A DNA stretch of 64,000 bases from Bryum argenteum (Eukaryota; Streptophyta; Bryopsida; Bryales; Bryaceae): NCBI GenBank assembly GCA_037043015.1, contig CM073330.1, positions 2,753,263-2,817,262 of the forward strand, read 5' to 3'. Of this stretch, positions 1-12,200 are shown piece after piece. Both the position numbers and the translations under genes were made by a program. Under the pieces are notes generated by a model. It saw nothing but the letters and a program-made list of their open reading frames with translations, had not been told where the DNA came from and did not search any database. How positions within the stretch are numbered: the stretch's first letter is position 1; every line of letters starts with the position of its first letter.

Positions 1-59
1 CACTCTTCAATCTAGATCACTCAAAAGTGCATTGATGAAAAATGCATCGTCATGTAAAC

Positions 60-780
60 AACACTAATAAGTACTAGTTTTAGTTTCTTTGAGTCTGAAA
101 ATTATGTATTAAGGTCACACACAATAGACCTCTATAACAAATCAAAATTCAAGCTTCAATGAAGTTGAAGTTTGTATCATGTTTTGTTGCATCAAGGTCA
201 TTATGAATGAACAAATTATATTATTTTTTTTGAGTTTGATCAATATGAATTAAGGTCACACAAAAACTCAAACAAAGTAACCATAGTAACAACAAATCAA
301 AATTCAAGCTTCAATGAAGTTGAAGTTTGTATCATGTTTTGTTACATCAAGGTCATTATGAATGAACAAATTATTTTATTTTCTTTGAGTTTGAACAATA
401 TGAATTAAGGTCACACAAAAACTCAAACAAAGTAACCATAGTAACAACAAATCAAAATTCAAGCTTCAATGAAGTTGAAGTTTGTATCATGTTTTGTTGC
501 TCCAAGGTCATTTTGAATGAACAAAGCATAATCTATTCAAGCTTCAATGAAGTTGAAGTTTGTATCATGTTTTGTTACATCAAGGTCATTTTGAATGAAC
601 AAATTATATTATTTTCTTTTGAGTTTAAACATCATGAATTAAGGTCACACAAAAACTCAAACAAAAAAACCATGGTAACAACAAATCACAATTCAAGCTT
701 CAATGAAGTTGAAGTTTGTATCATGTTTTGTTGCACCAAGGTCATTTTGAATGAACAAAGCATAATCTTTTCTACAAGAC
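60..780. repeat. 155-bp tandem array with a half-length unit
   Basis: The core beginning AAGCTTCAATGAAGTTGAAG recurs at about 151, 306, 461, 539 and 695. The spacing is 155, 155, 78 and 156 bp, so one unit is almost exactly half length. Each unit continues into TTTGTATCATGTTTTGTT and then GGTCACACAAAAACTCAAAC. The stretch 60-150 looks like a more diverged unit. Open frames here are by-products of the repeat. It resembles a short satellite or minisatellite; nothing suggests a gene. Confidence 0.85.
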
Positions 781-999
781 ATCTTCTTGCAACAATGAAA
801 AAATAACCACTTCTTCTAATCTTTTCCATAAGACACATCTCTCTCCAATTATTATTGGACTTTATATATGATTCAAAAAGTGAGGAAGCTTATTTGCAAG
901 AAAGTTGCTCTTGCAATTAGAGTACGTATGACGAGAAAGTAATTTTGATAAAATAACAAGAATGCTTGGGTTTATATACTCAATTAGAACGATTCATAT

Positions 1000-1094
1000 C
1001 AAAATCTCTAAAGGTTTAACCTTGAAGCGACGCACCCCAATACCTATTAATGTATTGATTGGTTATGTCTTGAAACACCTTGAAGCGACGCACC
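1000..1094. repeat. Short local duplication flanking the hAT-like element
   Basis: The sequence around CTTGAAGCGACGCACC occurs at about 1021-1040 and again at 1079-1094. The downstream partner ACCTATTAATGTATTGATTGG (1044-1063) is matched after the element at 6052-6071. The 4.9-kb element therefore appears to have landed in the second copy of a pre-existing roughly 60-70 bp duplication. Confidence 0.6.
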
Positions 1095-1294
1095 CAGGGT
1101 TGTCTTATTAGACACAATTTTCGGAATGTATGTCTGATTTGTCGTATTGGACATGTCTGTTAGACGTCGAGTCGACGAAAATGTCGACCGTACCAAAAAT
1201 TACATAGTAAAAAACTTGCTGAGATTTACCTTGAGGTAAAAAGCTATTTTCCTACGTGGCGTAGGGTTGATAATGACGTGGAAAATCAAAATAC

Positions 1295-1560
1295 ACGTCA
1301 CAGTGGGCGACCGCGGGTGGGCGACCTCGCTAGGCGACTGACGGTCGCACCGGGGCGAACGTCGGTCGCCTACTGGGATCGCCGATCGCCCTGGCTGCCG
1401 CGAGAAGGCGACCGGCGGTCGCCCTAGCAACCGCTTCTAGGCGACCTTAGGGGCAAGGACAAAGTGTCCGCGAGCCAATCTGGACCCCTTCTGTTGGGGC
1501 GACCGCCGATCCAGGTGATGGGCGAACGTAGCTCATAGGGCGACCGGCGGTCTACCCTCT
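1295..1560. repeat. GC-rich GGCGACC/GGTCGCC microrepeat block (left arm)
   Basis: Dense, imperfect repeats of the self-complementary pattern GCGACCGNCGGTCGC lie in otherwise AT-rich DNA. The same class of block recurs at about 2945-3125, 4185-4300, 4765-4925 and 5600-5840, always at the equivalent place in each module of the foldback element. The sequence is CpG-rich and should form local hairpins. The open frames running through it are low-complexity artefacts. Confidence 0.8.
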
Positions 1561-2944
1561 AGAAACAAAGGACATGAACTTTGAAGAGCCATAACTTTTT
1601 TATTCGGACTCTGTTTTTGACGAAATCACTTGGGTTGGGTCCCAAATTAATCCTAGTTTATGTGGTGAAAATTGCAGACCCATACAATTAAGTATGAAAA
1701 AATGGCATGCATTTTAGTGAAGGGAGTATTTGTTTTTGGGTTTTTAAACATTAGGCATGTTTTACCATTGCAAGCCTATTATGTGACATCAAAAAGGTTT
1801 TTGCATGATTTGTTTTAGACAAGTGTGATCTTTAGATGCATCCCACAATCTTTGTAGTTGGAAGTATTTTGATCCAGATAATTTTAGTATTGGCTTTGCA
1901 ATGATATTTCTACGATGAAAAAAGTGAAAAAGTGGATGATTTTTGAAGAGATAGATCTCCTTCAACCATCGTTAGATTTTGAATTTTCATTTTAGAATGG
2001 ATTCCAATTAGAGTGTTGTATTGGTGATAGAAACCTCGATTCATTCGAAGATATATTGAAGATAACGTATAATTTGAGTGCTAGGGATCTAGGTTTGGAC
2101 TATATTAATTACTTTATAGAATATTTGGCAGTTCTTATCATTGCAAGGCTACTATTTGAGCCATAGGGAAGTCCAAGATGTATAGGGAAATAGAGAGGGA
2201 GAGTAGTATTTATACTTTTCCTATGTATTTTATATGAAACATGATTAAAAGTTTTGGCCTATAAGATGAAGGTAAGTAGTTTCTATTAAATATCTAGGAT
2301 TAATTAAATTTGTTGAAATGGGGTGTGTGTATAAAAGGAGGGAAGAGATGATTCACTAATGATAAAAACCGCCAAATATTTTACAAAGTAATTAATATAG
2401 TCCAAACCTAGATCCCTAGCACTCAAATTATACGTTATCTTCAATATACCTTCGAATGAATCGAGGTTTCTATCACCAATACAACACTCTAATTGGAATC
2501 CATTCTAAAATGAAAATTCCAAATCTAACGATGGTTGGAGGAGATCTATCTCTTCAAAAATCATCCACTTTTTCACTTTTTTCATCTTAGAAATATCATT
2601 GCAAAGCCAATACTAAAACTATCTGGATCAAAATACTTCCAACTACAAAGATTGTGGGATGCATCTAAAGATCACACTTGTCTAAAACAAATCATGCAAA
2701 ATCCTTTTTGATGTCACATAATAGGCTTGCAATGGTAAAACATGCCAAATGTTTAAAAACCCAAATAACAAATACTCCCTTCACTAAAATGCATGCCATT
2801 TTTTCATACTTAATCGTATGAGTGTGCAATTTTTACCACCTAAACTAGACTTAATTTGGGACCCAACCCAAGTGATTTCGTCAAAAACAGAGTCCGAATG
2901 AAAACGTTATGGCTCTTCAAAGTTCATGTCCTTCGTTCGAAGAG

Positions 2945-3125
2945 GGTAGACCGCCGGTCGCCCTATGAGCTACGTTCGCCCATCACCTGGATCGGCGGTT
3001 GCCCTAGCGACCAACGTTCGCCCATCCGCTGTATCGGCGGTCGCCTAGGGGCGAACGTCGGTCGCTCATGGGCGATCGTCGGTCGCTCATGGGCGATCGT
3101 CGGTCGCTCATGGGCGATCGTCGGG
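2945..3125. repeat. GC-rich microrepeat block, internal module
   Basis: Three consecutive repeats of a unit close to GGTCGCTCATGGGCGATCGTC are visible at 3058-3123. They are preceded by the flank AGAGGGTAGACCGCCGGTCG shared with the other modules. This is the cleanest tandem stretch of the family in the element. Confidence 0.8.
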
Positions 3126-5599
3126 GGAGGCATTGGCGGGAGGCATTTGAAAATTTTGGCGGCTTAAGTATTAACGCCTTCTAATACAATTAAGAGAAAG
3201 GGGTTCGTGCATATATCCTAGTAACAAGTGAGGGAAAAAGTTGCTTGTCAAATTAAAGGGTGATATATAACATATTATAGATTTGGCAAAAAATTGAGTG
3301 ATCACCATATGAAGGTAAATATTATAAGTCGACAACAATAACCATTTACAAACATTCTAATGAACCAATTACTCATAGTAATATTTAACCCATTATTTGT
3401 GAATGACGTGCAAGTATTTGATATCACTTGCCCATATTATGATGAATAAATCAAACTTAAATATCATGACAGTCAAGATATTTTCAACACTTTGTATTTA
3501 CTACTAAGACATTATAGGAACTTGAAATAAGCGTACCTTTACTCTACTTGTCTTAGGCTCACTTTACATTGTGGACCCTCAAGATTGACCATTTGGCTTT
3601 ATAATACCTTGATGAAAGGAGAATGATCACTAACTTCAAAGTCCCCAAAGTATGCTAATTTATCCATAATGGATAATGTTTTTATGGTCTCCTTGATTGT
3701 AGTTGAGTGGAAGTAAATGCCTCAACTCAACTACTATCAAGGAGACCATGAGGCTCAAAAATCATTGATTGGCTAGAGTACAATTATTTAAAAAGAAAAT
3801 GAAGAAAAAGGGGAGGGTAAAAGAGAGAATGATGAGAATTTTATTTTAAAATTGAGATTAAACTTGTACATGTCTAAATCCATCTTGCACCAGAAGAGTG
3901 TCCAAGGCACTCAAAAATTCATTTTTCAGTTATCATGCTCCCAAGTCTTGGCCAAAAGCCATGACCATGACGATCATTTTCATTTCATTATGGAAAATGT
4001 GAAGAAGCGGAGAATATGAAATTTGAAGAAGATGGAGAATGAAAAATGAAGGGAGATTTAAGGGAAATGAGGGGGAACGGAGAAGATGCTTGAAGCGGTG
4101 AATTTGAAATTTGAATATGAGAGATTGAGGGATTGCGTAAAAGAGGATCCAAGAGCAAGAGCGGGAGCTCTTTTGCACTCGCCCCTCCAGACTGCCGGTC
4201 GCCCCAAACTGCAGTTGCAGCGGACCGGCCATCGCCATGCGGGACCGGCGGTCACCCATGCGGGACCCGCGGTCGCGCATGCGGAACCCGCGATCGCCCA
4301 TGAACGTTCTGTAATTGGAATCCATTTTAAAATAAAAATTCAAAATCTAACGATGGTTGAAGGAGATCTATCTCTTCAAAAATCATCCACTTTTTCACTT
4401 TTTTCATCGTAGAAATATCATTGCAAAGCCAATACTAAAATTATCTGGATCAAAATACTTCCAACTACAAAGATTGTGGGATGCATCTAAAGATCACACT
4501 TGTCTAAAAAACATCATGCAAAAACCTTTTTGATGTCACATAATAGGCTAACAATGGTAAAACATGCCTAATGTTTAAAAACCCAAGAAACAAGTATTCC
4601 CTTCACTAAAATGCATGCCATTTTTTCATACTTAATTGTATGGGTCTGCAATTTTCACCACATAAACTAGGATTAATTTGGGACCCAACCCAAGTGATTT
4701 CGTCAAAAACAGAGTCCGAATGAAAAAGATATGGCTCTTCAAAGTTCATGTCTTTCGTTTCTAGAGGGTAGACCGCCGGTCGCCCTATGAGCTACGTTCG
4801 CCCATCACCTGGATCGGCGGTCGCCCTACTGAGCGGCGATCGCCTTTCAGCTGTATCGGCGGTTGCCCAGGGGGCGAACGTCGGTCGCTCATGGGTGATC
4901 GTCGGTCGCTCAGGCGACCGCCGGTCCAGGCAAAGTATAAATACTACTCTCCCTCTCTATTTCCCTATACATCTTGGACTTCCCTATGGCTCAAATAGTA
5001 GCCTTGCAATGATAAGAACTGCCAAATATTCTATAAAGTAATTAATATAGTCCAAACCTAGATCCCTAGCACTCAAATTATACGTTATCTTCAATATATC
5101 TTCGAATGAATCGAGGTTTCTATCACCAATACAACACTCTAATTGGAATCCATTCTAAAATGAAAATTCAAAATCTAACGATGGTTGAAGGAGATCTATC
5201 TCTTCAAAAATCATCCACTTTTTCACTTTTTTCATCGTAGAAATATCATTGCAAAGCCAATACTAAAACTATTTGGATCAAAATACTTCCAACTACAAAG
5301 ATTGTGGGATGCATCTAAAGATCACACTTGTCTAAAACAAATCATGCAAAAACCTTTTTGATGTCACATAATAGGCTTGCAATGGTAAAACATGCCAAAT
5401 GTTTAAAAACCCAAAAAACAAATACTCCCTTCACTAAAATGCATGCCATTTTTTCATACTTAATTGTATGAGTGTGCAATTTTTACCACCTAAACTAGAC
5501 TTAATTTGGGACCCAACCCAAGTGATTTCGTCAAAAACAGAGTCCAAATGAAAAAGTTATGGCTCTTCAAAGTTCATGTCTTTCGTTTCTAGAGGGTAG

Positions 5600-5840
5600 A
5601 CCGCCGGTCGCCCTATGAGCTACGTTCGCCCATCACCTGGATCGGCGGTCGCCCTACTGAGCGGCGTTCGCCCATCGGCTGTATCGGCGGTCGCCTATGG
5701 GCGATCGTCGGTCGACCCTGGGCGATCGTCGGTCGAGCTGGGCGATCGTCGGTCGCTAAGGCGACCGCCGGTCCAGAGAAGGCAACCGCCGGTCCGGCCA
5801 AGGCGACCGCCGGTCTAGATGACGCGACCGCCGGTCCGAT
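5600..5840. repeat. GC-rich microrepeat block, right arm
   Basis: Successive GGGCGATCGTCGGTCG units are followed by AAGGCGACCGCCGGTCC units. This is the inverted partner of the 1295-1560 block in the left arm. Confidence 0.8.
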
Positions 5841-6155
5841 CCTCTACGTGCGCGATTCGCGAACCATATTCTTTGGTGTACACACTACGTGGCAGCCACG
5901 TAGGATGCAACGTGGACAGGGTAAATCCAGGGTAAAAAAAAGATTCTGTAAATTCTATTAGACATTCTGAGGCTCAATGTCTGTCTGACATGTCGTGTCT
6001 GTCTGACATCCGTCTGTGTCTAATAAGAGAACCCTGGACGCACTCCATTACCTATTAAAGTATTGATTGGTTATCTTGATACCACATATGATAGAGTTAG
6101 AGAATTAAAATATGTCAAAAGTAGGATTGTGTGTTATTATAAAATTTGACTTTGA

Positions 6156-6369
6156 CCCTCAAAGAACCGAGGATGTCAAAAATGGTTTTTGCGATTTCCT
6201 CGATGAAGGGGTTAAAAGTAATGTTTTTGCCTTATATTTTTACTAGGTGCTCCCTATACTACAAGGTGTGTGCAAAAATTTTCTAATCAAATTCCAAATT
6301 GAGAAAATTTTAACGCAAATCTTAGTTTTCAAGCCCAAAACGAGGAATTCGGGCAAATTTAGGTTAAGT

Positions 6370-6410
<41 letters not shown>

Positions 6411-6715
6411 CCTCGAAATAAGTTCATAATTACATCACTACTTGAATTCCAAAGTTACCGAAGTGAAAATGTTCTACCAAATTTACTAAGGCAACCTCCA
6501 TAAATTACAAGAGTAAGCTTCAAAATGTTGTAAAAAAGATTTTGCATCAACTTTGAATGTTATAATCTCAGAAATGGCACAGATCCAGCGGTTAAAATTC
6601 TACAAGGTGCCAATAAAAGTAAAATTTATCGAATTTTACCTCAACTTGTACAAAGTGGTCAAGAAATTGCATTTCTTGTTTTGAAATTTGAAAAACATGC
6701 ATGGTCCTTTAGGGG
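6156..6715. mobile_element. TTAA-target MITE with long poly-T
   Basis: The left end CCCTCAAAGAACC follows TTGA (6152-6155). The right end GGTCCTTTAGGGG precedes TTAA (6716-6719). The ends are inverted with about 11 of 13 positions matching. A 39-nt T tract lies at 6372-6410. The stretch around AGGTGCTCCCTATACTACAAG matches the complement of the 34.56-34.60 kb region, linking this element to the 33.47-34.69 kb element. No coding capacity. Confidence 0.5.
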
Positions 6716-7054
6716 TTAAAAATGTGTAAAATAATGGTTATTCAAGAAATATTTTATTCATCCGTAGGATATTAGAGTGAATCATGCTAACTTGTTATGT
6801 TTTAATAACCAATTGTAAAACTTTTTGATTCTCAAGTCATGATTTTTTAGTGGGTGAAAATATTTAAACTATCAAATTTTAAAAGGGTCCAAATCGATGA
6901 TTCCACCACATCTAATGTTTACTTACTTTTCCTATACACAAAATTCCTCAAAGGTTAACTCCACTATAGAATTGCCACACTAAAATTTGCACCATTAATG
7001 AGTGAGTCACCTTACTTCTTTGCATATAAGAATCCTAGTGAGGGCGGACACCTT

Positions 7055-7895
7055 GCACTAACGATTATCAACTTCATCAATTTTGCATCCGCTAGCTTAA
7101 TTATATGTGACAACAACACTTTATCAACCATCAATATTGCAGTTGAAATTTTTCACCATTCTCATTGTCTTCTTCCTTAAAACATCATGCTTCCCACTTG
7201 ACAATAAAATCAACACCATCTTCTCAAAAAGAGCATAGCGACCAGTTAAACTCAAAACAACACGAACCACAACTATTGCGGGTCTTCCTTTACAAAGAGC
7301 GCCACCATTTAAGCATTGAAACATTATTAGGTTTTTGGAAGACTAAATAGAAGTACTTCCTCGCCCTCTCATATGCGCATAATACCTCTCCGTAATTGTT
7401 TGAAAGCTTTTTTAGACGTCAAAATCTTGGTTTTGAAAATGCAAATGGAACACAAGCGCCTTCGAACTCATGCATTGCAATCATGAGTGGGTTGCAAATG
7501 TATTCGAGGCTTCACAAAGTGCACAACATCTTAATGATGTTTCTAGGGCAATGATTGCGAGCGTAGGTGATGGTATTCGAAGAGCTCTACAACAACAATT
7601 AATCATCAAAAACCTTTTTTTTTTGCCTAATGGATAATTTTATTTTGTCCAGGGCAAGATCTAGAAGGAGGAGTTCTATCTATGTATCTTTGAATAAATT
7701 TTTTACAATTAATATATCATCAATTGAGAAATATACCTCAACCAAAGCAAAACACGTGGCTGAAGAAACAAGCGCACTATGGAGGAAGAGTTGTCTATGG
7801 CGAACGCATCGTCTTTTCATCGTGTCTACTTCCACCATGTTGCTTGTTGAAAACCTTTGACGTCAAAAGGATGATGGATTTTTACAAGCATGTAC
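7055..7895 (+). pseudogene. Decayed copy of the glyoxalase/VOC gene 5' end
   Basis: Two blocks match the 5' part of the minus-strand glyoxalase gene at 14.6-16.3 kb. Block one (about 7055-7235) corresponds to its leader and candidate signal-peptide exon, sharing TTCACCATTCTCATTGTCTTC and CCCACTTGACAA. Block two (about 7780-7895) corresponds to exon 1, sharing GAGTTGTCTATGGCGAACGC and, after a disrupted stretch, GACGTCAAAAGGATGATGG; the peptide would begin MANASSFHRVYFHHVAC and then hit a stop where the intact gene has ARET. About 550 bp separates the blocks, against about 80 bp in the gene. I could not follow the later exons with confidence. It is a non-functional paralogous fragment in opposite orientation to its source. 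Confidence 0.7.
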
Positions 7896-8769
7896 TCAAT
7901 TATGCGCATCTTGCATTTGGGTTTGAACAGGAGATTTGCGTCTTACAATATATTAATTGCCAATGTACCAAGCTTGTGCAAAATGAAGTGTATGTTCCAA
8001 ATATGACCATTTTAATTCCTTTCCTTAGTGGAATCGTCAAGAAGACGTGTTGGGCATAGAGAATCAGTCTTTGTACAAAATTGCGGACTAGTTGCCAATC
8101 CTTGGTTCTTTTAAATTGGAATCTAACCCAACAAAATCTCTTAAAAGAACAAACTACAAAATAATGACTCCTTCAGAGTTCACATTGATGGTCCAAAATC
8201 TCAAACTTGAACATCCAACACATTCAGAAGTTTTAAAGCGATTGTGAAACCCCAAGATAATAAATAACAAAAGTTGGTAAAAGGTACACACTCTTTTACT
8301 TGGAATATTTCACCATTGATGACTTTGCAAACCAAAAGTGTCCCAATACAACAACAATTCATGTTTATCCACGTACAAACCAAAAGAAAGCATCTAAAGG
8401 ACACTCCCACATTCCAAGGGATAAAAAAGTCTTATATTATTCAAGCAATTATTTTGTTGGAATTTGGACCACATGAGAATGAAAACTACAATCTAATGCC
8501 CACCTACCATTTACGATTGTACAAATAGCCAACCAACACATGATCATGTGGCCCAGCTCCTACTGCTCCATCTGTCCACGACGAATGAAAATCAGTTCTC
8601 ATCCATTGTCCTGCTTCCTTAAATCTGCGCCGTCCATTCTGCATGGCATGGATATCGACGTCCGATCGTAACCAACGTCAACGCTATTTAATATAACTCC
8701 GTTGCCATACCCATCCCCTCATTTTGATCAATCATAAAATTGTCGATCGAAGCTCCTTAAATCCTTTTC

Positions 8770-9080
8770 ATCGATCCATAGACTGGTCTATCCATCTCCA
8801 CGTCGGTTGATTCCACTCGTGAGGTAGTTGTCATTGTATAAATCAGATCACTTTTTGGTCATTCTCCAATTACAGTGAGAGGTTGTCGATGCCTGTCGCT
8901 CATTGATCAGTATCAGTAAATCCATAGACTGGTCTATCTGCTTTAATCTTTCATTTTTCGACGAGGTAGTTGTCTTTACAGTGATCGAAGCTCTCAATTC
9001 CCGATGCCTGTGCTCGAGGCGTCGCTTAGATTGTTTATCGATCGAAACCTGCAGTAATTCAGAGACTGGTCGTCACAACC
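8770..9080. repeat. Degenerate 146-bp duplication in the invertase leader
   Basis: CATAGACTGGTCTATC occurs at 8777 and 8923, and GAGGTAGTTGTC follows each copy. A third, partial trace (AGAGACTGGTCGTCAC) lies at about 9061. The block is immediately upstream of the invertase start, so it is probably promoter or 5' leader. I see no decisive core promoter element. Confidence 0.6.
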
Positions 9081-9230
9081 AGTTTTTACATTGTATTGAT
9101 CAGGGGTTTAGCTGCGATCGTGAGGATGGACTGTCATGCATGCAAGGAATTGAATTAAACTTGATCAGGGATTGGTAGTGATTCGATCCTGGAGCTTTAT
9201 GTTTGTCGTCGAGGTAAGTCAGTGGTGGAT

Positions 9231-12200
9231 ATGGAAGCTGCCAGGAGGTTAGGGTTAGGGGTGCGTGCGGCGGCTGTGATTGCGGTGTTGATGTCTGTGC
9301 TGCCTGTGGGTCGGATGCTGCCGACGAAGGTGATTCCAGATGTGACTGTGAAGGTGGTGGATCCGGCAACTGTTGATCAACCGCACCGCACTCGGTTCCA
9401 TTTCCAACCTGAAAAAAACTGGATGAATGGTATGCACATGTATACATACACCACCTTGAATTATGTTTCCTTCAATTCCGCGTGATTCTTTCTGAGCTGA
9501 CTTTCTTTGCAATGGAGATTCATGAGCATTTTGGCACTTCAACTTCGATAACTGAATGGCTATGTCTATCAATGTATGGCTGTGCACGATGAATTTTTAT
9601 CATTAAATTGAGTCCTACAGTTTCAAATTAGCCCACTTGATCTAACACAGGGAGTGGTGGGAATGATGGCTATGGCATGGCAACACAACTTTATACTATG
9701 CTGGACAGATCCTACTGGTAAGTATTGTCCATAATTTTAGTATTTCTATTGAGAAAGACCATGAAGATGCGTGGTTCAAGAACTTTTTGTTTCATGTTTC
9801 TGCAATATTCAATAAATTGGGAAAGTTGCTTAAGAGCTGCGGATCTTGATTGACCTAAAAAAGGATTCATTTGCCAAAGAAGTTGTTAATATTTTCTTAA
9901 GTTTTGTTGTATTTGTCTTTAGTTAAGAGTAGGATTTATGTCATCTGATGGGATACTTGAATTGTGTAGGATTGATGTATTACAAGGGCTACTACCACTT
10001 GTTTTACCAATACAACCCGAAAGCACCGATATGGGGCAACATTGTGTGGGGACATGCGGTGTCAACGGACCTCTTGCGTTGGCATTACTTAGAGCCTGCT
10101 ATGAAAGGAGATCACTGGTACGATGAGCGTGGTGTGTGGTCGGGATCTGCCACTTTCATGGCAGATGGGTCACCGGTTTTATTGTACACGGGAGAATCCA
10201 TAAACATGACCCAAGTGCAAAACATGGCCGTCCCTGCAAACAAGTCGGATCCCTTGTTACTTGAATGGGTCAAGGTAAGTCAAACATCAAACTTCTTACA
10301 TTCATATTAAAAAAGCATAGCCACATGTTGCCATAATCAGATGTAGAGGTGGAAGAAAATAGAATTTCAAGTAAAATAATGAAGTAGTTTATTATATATT
10401 GTTCTTTGGTAATTTCAAACAAAAGCAGGTTTCAAATAAAGCAAGTAAAGATACTCATTAAATTTAGTAACACCAATAGAATATGATCTCCTTTGCGACT
10501 TGTCTACTAAGATGCTAATGATTCTACTAGTTTTAGTTGAGTCTTAAAAAAAGTTCAATGTTTCTAATTCAACCTACATTTGTAGATGACATAATCGGCT
10601 AAATTAACTATAGAAAATTTCATTAATGTTGCGCAAAGACCAAATCCAGTTCTTGTATGTTGATAGCCTTTAATTCAATTTTGTCAAATCAACAATCTTA
10701 GAATTACCTTCTTAACATGAAATTATACAAAACATCACGTTCTTACATTGCAAAATGGCAGAATTGAGATTTCAAAATGACACAATTGAAAAGAAGGAAA
10801 GATGGATTGTTCCAAAGTAGGAAACCCCACTCCAAAGTAAGTAGCTTATGGTAAGACAAAAAACTCAGATGATTGAGATTTGACACCAAAAATGCACAAT
10901 CTCTTGCACTCTTTACAACTTCATGCAAAGCAACACATGAAAAAATAGGCATTTTCAAAGAACCAAGGTCTAAATGCAATGGTTGTGCTAATCTATACCA
11001 AATCTCAACCATTTCCGCTCACTCTTACCATAAACTACATGCAGAAGTTGTGAAATCTATCTTTTCTCTTCTCACTTCCTACTCTAAGACCCACCATCTT
11101 TGCTTCCTCTGTCAGTGTCTGTAACTACCAATCTACAACACAAGAACGAAACTTCAAACCTCAATAACTTTTGCACATATTGTCCAAACAGTGCAATCTT
11201 TGTTGCACTAGAATTCTATCTAAAAGGATGTCCATGTGCTGCTGTGAAGGTACCACACAATCCAGTACTAGTAGCCCCCCCAGGCTACAACGCCTCCGAG
11301 TTTCGAGACCCAACAACAGCATGGCAAGGCGCCGACGGGCTATGGCGTCTCCTCGTGGGCGCCAACAGCGGCACCAGGGGAGTAGTAGGCACCGCCCTCT
11401 TGTTCAAGAGCAAGGACTTTCTGCACTGGCAATTCGCCGATCGCCCTCTCCACTCCGTACCCGGGACCGGCATGTGGGAGTGCCCGGATTTTTACCCCGT
11501 CCGCTCCGAAGGCATGCAGGGCCTCGACTCCCAGGGCGACGACCTTCATTCTCCTGTCAAGCATGTGCTCAAGATCAGCTCCGATGATCTGAAACATGAC
11601 TATTACAGTGTGGGTGTTTATGACTCGAAAAGTGATACTTATGAACCTGCTGTGCATCGACTTGATACCGGGATTGGATTGCGTTATGATTATGGGAAAT
11701 TCTATGCTTCCAAGAGTTTCTTTGATCCGAGTACTAACAGAAGGATTCTGCTTGGGTGGAGTAATGAGAGTGATAGTATTCAAGATGATTTTGCCAAAGG
11801 ATGGTCCTCCATTCAGGTTCGTGGCTTCCTATCATCTGATGTCTGCTCGACCTCATTTTTGTTGAGCTGGCTATAATATCACCTGTGCCATTTTGACATG
11901 GAGTATGAATGATTGTGGTTTCTTATTCTAATTCTTACCGTTCGGATTGTTTATTCAAACCATAAGTTACAAAAATGTGGAGTATACTGCCTTCGTAACA
12001 ATCATTCCTCACAACACTCATACTTATGCCCCACGTAGTATCAATTTTCTACTCCAGCTACAATTCACCATTTTTTTCATATGTTGTTTTGGTAAAGATT
12101 TGTGTGATGAGCTGATTGCAGGCGATTCCGAGAAAGCTATGGTTGGATAGTGTGACCACAACGGACCTGGTCCAATGGCCTGTGGAAGAGGTTGAGAGTC

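Larger units (their letters stand above)
1095..6036. mobile_element. Non-autonomous hAT-like foldback element, 4.9 kb
   Basis: The ends are inverted: CAGGGTTGTCTTATTAGACA at 1095 and its near-exact complement ending CCCTG at 6036 (22 of 23 positions agree by eye). The flanks are GACGCACC (1087-1094) and GACGCACT (6037-6044), a 7/8 match. CAGGG termini with an 8-bp target duplication are the hAT signature. The inversion extends inward for about 1.1 kb (1095-2218 versus 4930-6036), so the element can fold back. The interior (2219-4930) carries two further, partial copies of the same module at about 2390-3165 and 4305-4925. I see no transposase. GC-rich microrepeat blocks sit in every module. 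It is presumably mobilised in trans by an autonomous hAT. Confidence 0.75.

Noticed and set aside
60-780. Regularly spaced repeats that could suggest a CRISPR array
   Set aside because: The units are 155 bp with no unique spacers, and the genome is eukaryotic. It is a tandem satellite.
4086-4412. Open frames through the GC-rich blocks (also 1200-1430, 2856-3167, 4787-5041, 5613-5818)
   Set aside because: They are open on both strands because of CpG-rich microrepeats, and they lie wholly inside the foldback element. No domain or splice context.
6247-6429. Open frame ending in a poly-Phe run
   Set aside because: It is translated poly-T inside a MITE.
8201-8528. Overlapping frames on both strands
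   Set aside because: Short, no motif, both strands equally open in AT-rich DNA; no evidence for a gene.
11340-11783. 147-residue minus-strand frame inside invertase exon 4
   Set aside because: Shadow of the GC-rich invertase coding exon.
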